A stretch of DNA of 37,210 nucleotides from Rhizobium sp. BK316 (GTDB lineage: Bacteria > Pseudomonadota > Alphaproteobacteria > Rhizobiales > Rhizobiaceae). Numbering within the stretch: the first letter of the stretch is position 1; every line of letters begins with the position of its first letter. The DNA lies in NCBI RefSeq assembly GCF_014193695.1, contig NZ_JACHZR010000001.1, positions 1-37,210 on the forward strand, given 5' to 3'. Below, piece by piece: positions 33,798 through 37,210 of this stretch. Under the pieces are notes generated by a model, which was not told the origin of the DNA, searched no databases, and was given only the letters and a program-made list of their open reading frames with translations. The translations under genes were made by a program, and so were the position numbers.

Positions 33798-36700
33798 ATG
33801 TATCGCAACGCTCGCCGGTGGGCTTCGCGCTCACTTCTAGTGGATTCGTGGGTTCCCCAATGGCTGACCGTCGGCGGAAAGGTAAGGTCGCGCAAGACTG
33901 CCGATCGGCACGAGGATAATGCTCAGCTTGCGACATTCGTGCAGACTGCGGCTGGAAACAAGCATGGTGCCCTTGTCGACAGTCCCGATGACAACTCTGC
34001 GCTCAGCGGACATGAGGTTGAACATAGAGTGGAAGCGATCGGCGACGCGGACGGTCAACGCAATATCAACCACGCACCGCCGCCCTTGCCCGACGCTTTC
34101 GCAGCGGCGCGCGGAACGGGAGTTCGAAGCGGTGATTTTGCCGCGTCTGTGCTGTCCGCCCATATGCCAGGTTTTGCACCTTTCAAGCGCGGCGCGAATG
34201 GAGGCACATTCGGCCCTGCATCGTCCCTTTATCGCACTTACGCTGGAATGAGCACGATAGGCGATGATCCCTTGGCTCCGTATCTTGCGCAGAGCCCAGC
34301 ACCGACAGGTTCGGGGCAAGGCTCGTCCGCCGTGGTGGGGCAGCGTGCTCACTCGGGTAAAGTCGTCATTCTCGAATCGAGCCCGTCGGCGCAGGCGATC
34401 GAACAGGCTGCCGGAGCTCGATCGCTGGCGTCTGGTATGCCCTATGGTATCTGTGGCTGCGGCTACTTTACCTCGCCTACGCGAATTCTCGATTGGGCTC
34501 ATGGCGGCGCCCTGCTTCAACAGGACGGTCAATTGCCGGGGACTCGGTTGACCGAAGGGCCGGACTATGTGGCAGCGATCAAGCAGGCCATCGGCGCGTC
34601 GGTCAGCGACCCGCTTCTCGACCGTGACCTGTCCCCACTGTCGGGCTGGCGCGGAACCGTAGATCGAGCAGGACAGATGATCTTGAACGGATCATTGCCC
34701 GGCGGCGGAGAGACGGGAACGGCAACCGGCACCAAGGGTATCGGCATCCTTTCCGGCTCGGTCACCACAGCGCCGATCACGCAGCGGTCGTTAACGACGC
34801 AAAATCTCGAGGCTGCAGCGGCCGCGGCGCCCGTCAACCCGATCGTGGCGGAAAACCAGAAGCAGGGCAACCCAGAGAGCGAGTGGGGCATTGACGGTGC
34901 CGGCAGCTCCAACATCGAAGGCTTTGCGACCGACATCAGCGTCGATAACGGCAAGACGATCAACTTCAAGATCAATACCAACTCCACCAACTACCGGATC
35001 GATATCTATCGCCTCGGCTATTATGGCGGCATGGGTGCGCGTAAGGTGGACACCCTGCAGCATACCGGATTGCAGACCCAGCCCAGTCCGTTGCGCAACG
35101 CTACGACCGGAACGGTGGATGCCGGCAACTGGGCAGTCTCGGCGTCGTGGACCGTACCGGAGGACGCCGTCTCAGGCGTCTATATCGCCAAGCTCGTGCG
35201 TCAGGATGGCACCGCCGGCCAAAATCACATCCCGTTCATCGTGCGCGACGACGACAGCCAGAGCGACATCGTCTTCCAGACCGCAGATCAGACCTGGCAA
35301 GCTTACAACGGCTGGGGCGGCGCAAACTTCTATGGCGGCAACGGTCCGGCGACGGGGCAGGGTGCTGGTCGCGCCTATGCGGTCAGCTACAACAGGCCGA
35401 TTGCGACCCGCGGCGGGGTCGGCACGTTTGCCGGTCCGCAGGATTACCTGTTCGGCGCCGAATATGCGGGCATCTACTGGCTGGAACAGAACGGCTATGA
35501 CGTCTCCTACCTGTCGGGCGTCGACGTCGATCGCTATGGCAGCCTCTTGCTCAATCACAAGACCTATATCGATGCCGGGCATGACGAATATTGGTCGGGA
35601 CAGCAGCGAACGAATGTCGAAGCCGCGCGCGATGCGGGCGTCAACCTCATGTTCTGGAGCGGCAACGAGGTCTATTGGCGCACGCGCTGGGGCAATGCCT
35701 ACAGCGCCGACGGCACGCCTTATCGCACTCTGATCTCCTATAAGGAGACGTGGTCGCCCACAGCCAGCATCGACCCTTCCAACGAATGGACTGGCACCTT
35801 CCGTGATCCGCGCCTCAGTCCGCCCGCCATTGGCGGCGGCAATCCGGAGAACTCATTGACCGGGCAGTTGTTCAAGGTCGACGATGTCGGCAACAATCTC
35901 CAGGCGATCACTATTCAGTATGACGACGCCAATCTGCGTTTCTGGCGCAATACCAGCGTCGCGAATCTTCAGCCCGGCCAGACGGCGACGCTCACCAAGA
36001 ACTATCTCGGTTATGAATGGGACGAAGCGCCCGACAACGGCTTCGATCCGGCCGGCCTCGTGAAGCTGTCGTCGACGACGCTTCCGGTCAGCACTTACCT
36101 GCTCGATTACGGCAACACGACCGGCAATGCGACCGCGACCCATAATCTGACGCTCTATCGCGCCCCCAGCGGTGCATTGGTGTTCGGCGCCGGGACGGTC
36201 TACTGGACATGGGGGCTGAGCAACAATCACGATCTCACAGCGACTCCGACGGACCCGCGCGTGCAGCAGGCAATGGTCAACTTGCTTGCCGATATGGGCA
36301 TTCAGCCCGGGACGTTGCAATCCGGGCTCACCGCCGCGACCGCCTCGTCGGACCAGGTTGCTCCGACCTCCGTCATCACTGTGCCTGGAACAGTGGCCGT
36401 CGGATCCACCGTTACGATTACGGGCACCGCTGCCGACACGGGCGGCGGGGTGATCGCCGGCGTCGAGGTTTCCACCGACAACGGCGCAAGCTGGCATCCA
36501 GCGACAGGCGATGAGAACTGGACCTATAGCTGGTCGCCTCAGGTCGTCGGTAGCTACACGATCCTATCCCGCGCCGTAGACGACAGCATCAATCTCGAAA
36601 CGCCCTCGGCTGGCCGCACGGTCACCGTCAGTGGGCCAAGCTACACGTCTCTCTTCGGTGCGGCGACTCCGGCCGTTGTCAATACGAACGATACGTCAGC

Positions 36701-37210
36701 CGTCGAGCTCGGCGTCAAGTTCCAGACCTCTGTCGCAGGAACCGTCGCCGGCATTCGTTTTTACAAGGGCAGCCAGGATACGGGTACGCATACAGGGACG
36801 CTCTGGTCGAGCACGGGTACGCAGCTCGCCACTCTTACCTTCACGAACGAAACCGCCAGCGGCTGGCAGATCGCGTATTTCTCCAGTCCAGTGACGTTGA
36901 CGCCCGGGCAGACCTACACGGCGTCTTACCACACCAATACCGGTCATTATTCGACGACTGCCAACTACTTTGTCTCCAATGTGACAAGTGGCCCGCTGAC
37001 GGCGCCCGCGAGCGGTAACGGCGTATACAGATATGGCAGCACCAGCCTGTTCCCCTCAGCCACTTTCGAGCAGACGAATTATTGGGTCGATGTGATGTTC
37101 AATCCGTCGGCCTCCAACACGACGCCGACGGCGGTTGCCGATACGGGGGATGCGACCGAGAAGGGCGGCGTGGCAAACGGCTCCGGCGGCGTGGTCGCCA
37201 GCGGCAATGT
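33798..37210 (+). CDS. Giant multidomain protein with N,N-dimethylformamidase-beta-like, Ig-like and DUF4082 regions (3' end missing)
   Basis: The frame is open from the ATG at 33798 (GAGAGG 7 bases upstream) to the right edge, over 1137 codons with no stop. Residues 1-360 are unrecognised, Gly/Ala/Ser-rich and without an obvious signal peptide, with a short CGC motif near 217. About 362-840 resembles the N,N-dimethylformamidase beta-subunit family (NIEGFATDISVDNGKT, YRIDIYRLGYYGGMG, DAGHDEYWS, FWSGNEVYWR). About 852-945 is Ig-like (VEVSTDNGASWHPATG). About 948-1101 is DUF4082 (FGAATPAVVNTNDTSAVELG, IRFYKGSQDTGTHTG). The end, TAVADTGDATEKGGVANG, begins adhesin/VCBS-type repeats. It is probably exported by a type I system. 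A role in adhesion or polymer binding is likely; enzyme activity is uncertain. Confidence 0.87.
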   Translation, partial: MYRNARRWASRSLLVDSWVPQWLTVGGKVRSRKTADRHEDNAQLATFVQTAAGNKHGALVDSPDDNSALSGHEVEHRVEAIGDADGQRNINHAPPPLPDAFAAARGTGVRSGDFAASVLSAHMPGFAPFKRGANGGTFGPASSLYRTYAGMSTIGDDPLAPYLAQSPAPTGSGQGSSAVVGQRAHSGKVVILESSPSAQAIEQAAGARSLASGMPYGICGCGYFTSPTRILDWAHGGALLQQDGQLPGTRLTEGPDYVAAIKQAIGASVSDPLLDRDLSPLSGWRGTVDRAGQMILNGSLPGGGETGTATGTKGIGILSGSVTTAPITQRSLTTQNLEAAAAAAPVNPIVAENQKQGNPESEWGIDGAGSSNIEGFATDISVDNGKTINFKINTNSTNYRIDIYRLGYYGGMGARKVDTLQHTGLQTQPSPLRNATTGTVDAGNWAVSASWTVPEDAVSGVYIAKLVRQDGTAGQNHIPFIVRDDDSQSDIVFQTADQTWQAYNGWGGANFYGGNGPATGQGAGRAYAVSYNRPIATRGGVGTFAGPQDYLFGAEYAGIYWLEQNGYDVSYLSGVDVDRYGSLLLNHKTYIDAGHDEYWSGQQRTNVEAARDAGVNLMFWSGNEVYWRTRWGNAYSADGTPYRTLISYKETWSPTASIDPSNEWTGTFRDPRLSPPAIGGGNPENSLTGQLFKVDDVGNNLQAITIQYDDANLRFWRNTSVANLQPGQTATLTKNYLGYEWDEAPDNGFDPAGLVKLSSTTLPVSTYLLDYGNTTGNATATHNLTLYRAPSGALVFGAGTVYWTWGLSNNHDLTATPTDPRVQQAMVNLLADMGIQPGTLQSGLTAATASSDQVAPTSVITVPGTVAVGSTVTITGTAADTGGGVIAGVEVSTDNGASWHPATGDENWTYSWSPQVVGSYTILSRAVDDSINLETPSAGRTVTVSGPSYTSLFGAATPAVVNTNDTSAVELGVKFQTSVAGTVAGIRFYKGSQDTGTHTGTLWSSTGTQLATLTFTNETASGWQIAYFSSPVTLTPGQTYTASYHTNTGHYSTTANYFVSNVTSGPLTAPASGNGVYRYGSTSLFPSATFEQTNYWVDVMFNPSASNTTPTAVADTGDATEKGGVANGSGGVVASGN

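Noticed and set aside
34891..35733. 280-codon frame within the giant gene
   Set aside because: It is Ser/Arg/Thr-rich in another frame, while the main frame carries conserved domains without any stop.
1..37210. tRNA, rRNA, CRISPR arrays, insertion sequences, attachment sites or a replication origin
   Set aside because: None was recognised on either strand by eye; no transposase or integrase fragment and no regularly spaced repeats were seen.

Overview
The window looks like Rhizobiales DNA, most probably from the Rhizobium etli / R. leguminosarum group. The evidence is GC-rich coding sequence with alphaproteobacterial codon use, several sugar ABC operons, ROK regulators, FixK/FNR-type anaeroboxes, a class III cyclase with TolB-like and TPR parts, and a giant repeat protein of a type seen in soil alphaproteobacteria. 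The accessory gene mix and the gene remnants suggest a plasmid or secondary replicon. That is inference, because no replication genes are in the window.

Positions 1-4708 form a cytochrome c maturation and low-oxygen block. It holds the 3' end of ccmH, a CBS-BON protein, a convergent ccmC-ccmD-ccmG operon, and an ABC exporter (MsbA-like half-transporter). Three sites match TTGA-N6-TCAA perfectly: one before the CBS gene, one before ccmC and one before the exporter. Two of them lie at the spacing expected of a class II FNR/FixK promoter. No ccmA or ccmB is present. Positions 4709-6110 are a graveyard: a possible LysR remnant, a frameshifted and internally deleted AAA/DUF4143 ATPase, and one small hypothetical gene. 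Positions 6175-8517 hold a divergent lysA/lysR pair that closely resembles the enterobacterial pair.

Positions 8571-20686 look like one alpha-mannoside utilisation regulon. A minus-strand operon (binding protein, two permeases, ROK regulator, sugar isomerase/epimerase, ATPase) is divergent from a Gfo/Idh dehydrogenase. A second ROK regulator is divergent from a cytosolic GH38 alpha-mannosidase. The operon promoter and the mannosidase promoter share an almost identical operator (17 of 18 bases) at the same distance from the -35 box. A transketolase with a structured leader follows (20855-22894), then a secreted epoxide-hydrolase-like protein (22999-24336).

Positions 24571-29367 hold a second ABC importer with a Tat-type binding protein, tail-to-tail with an inositol-monophosphatase-family enzyme. 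This suggests uptake of a phosphorylated compound. A PoxB-type pyruvate:quinone oxidoreductase and an adenylate-cyclase/TolB/TPR protein follow on the minus strand. From 33798 to the right edge a single open frame of more than 1137 codons encodes a giant protein with an N,N-dimethylformamidase-beta-like region, an Ig-like region, a DUF4082 region and the start of adhesin-type repeats. No tRNA, rRNA, CRISPR array or intact insertion sequence was recognised.
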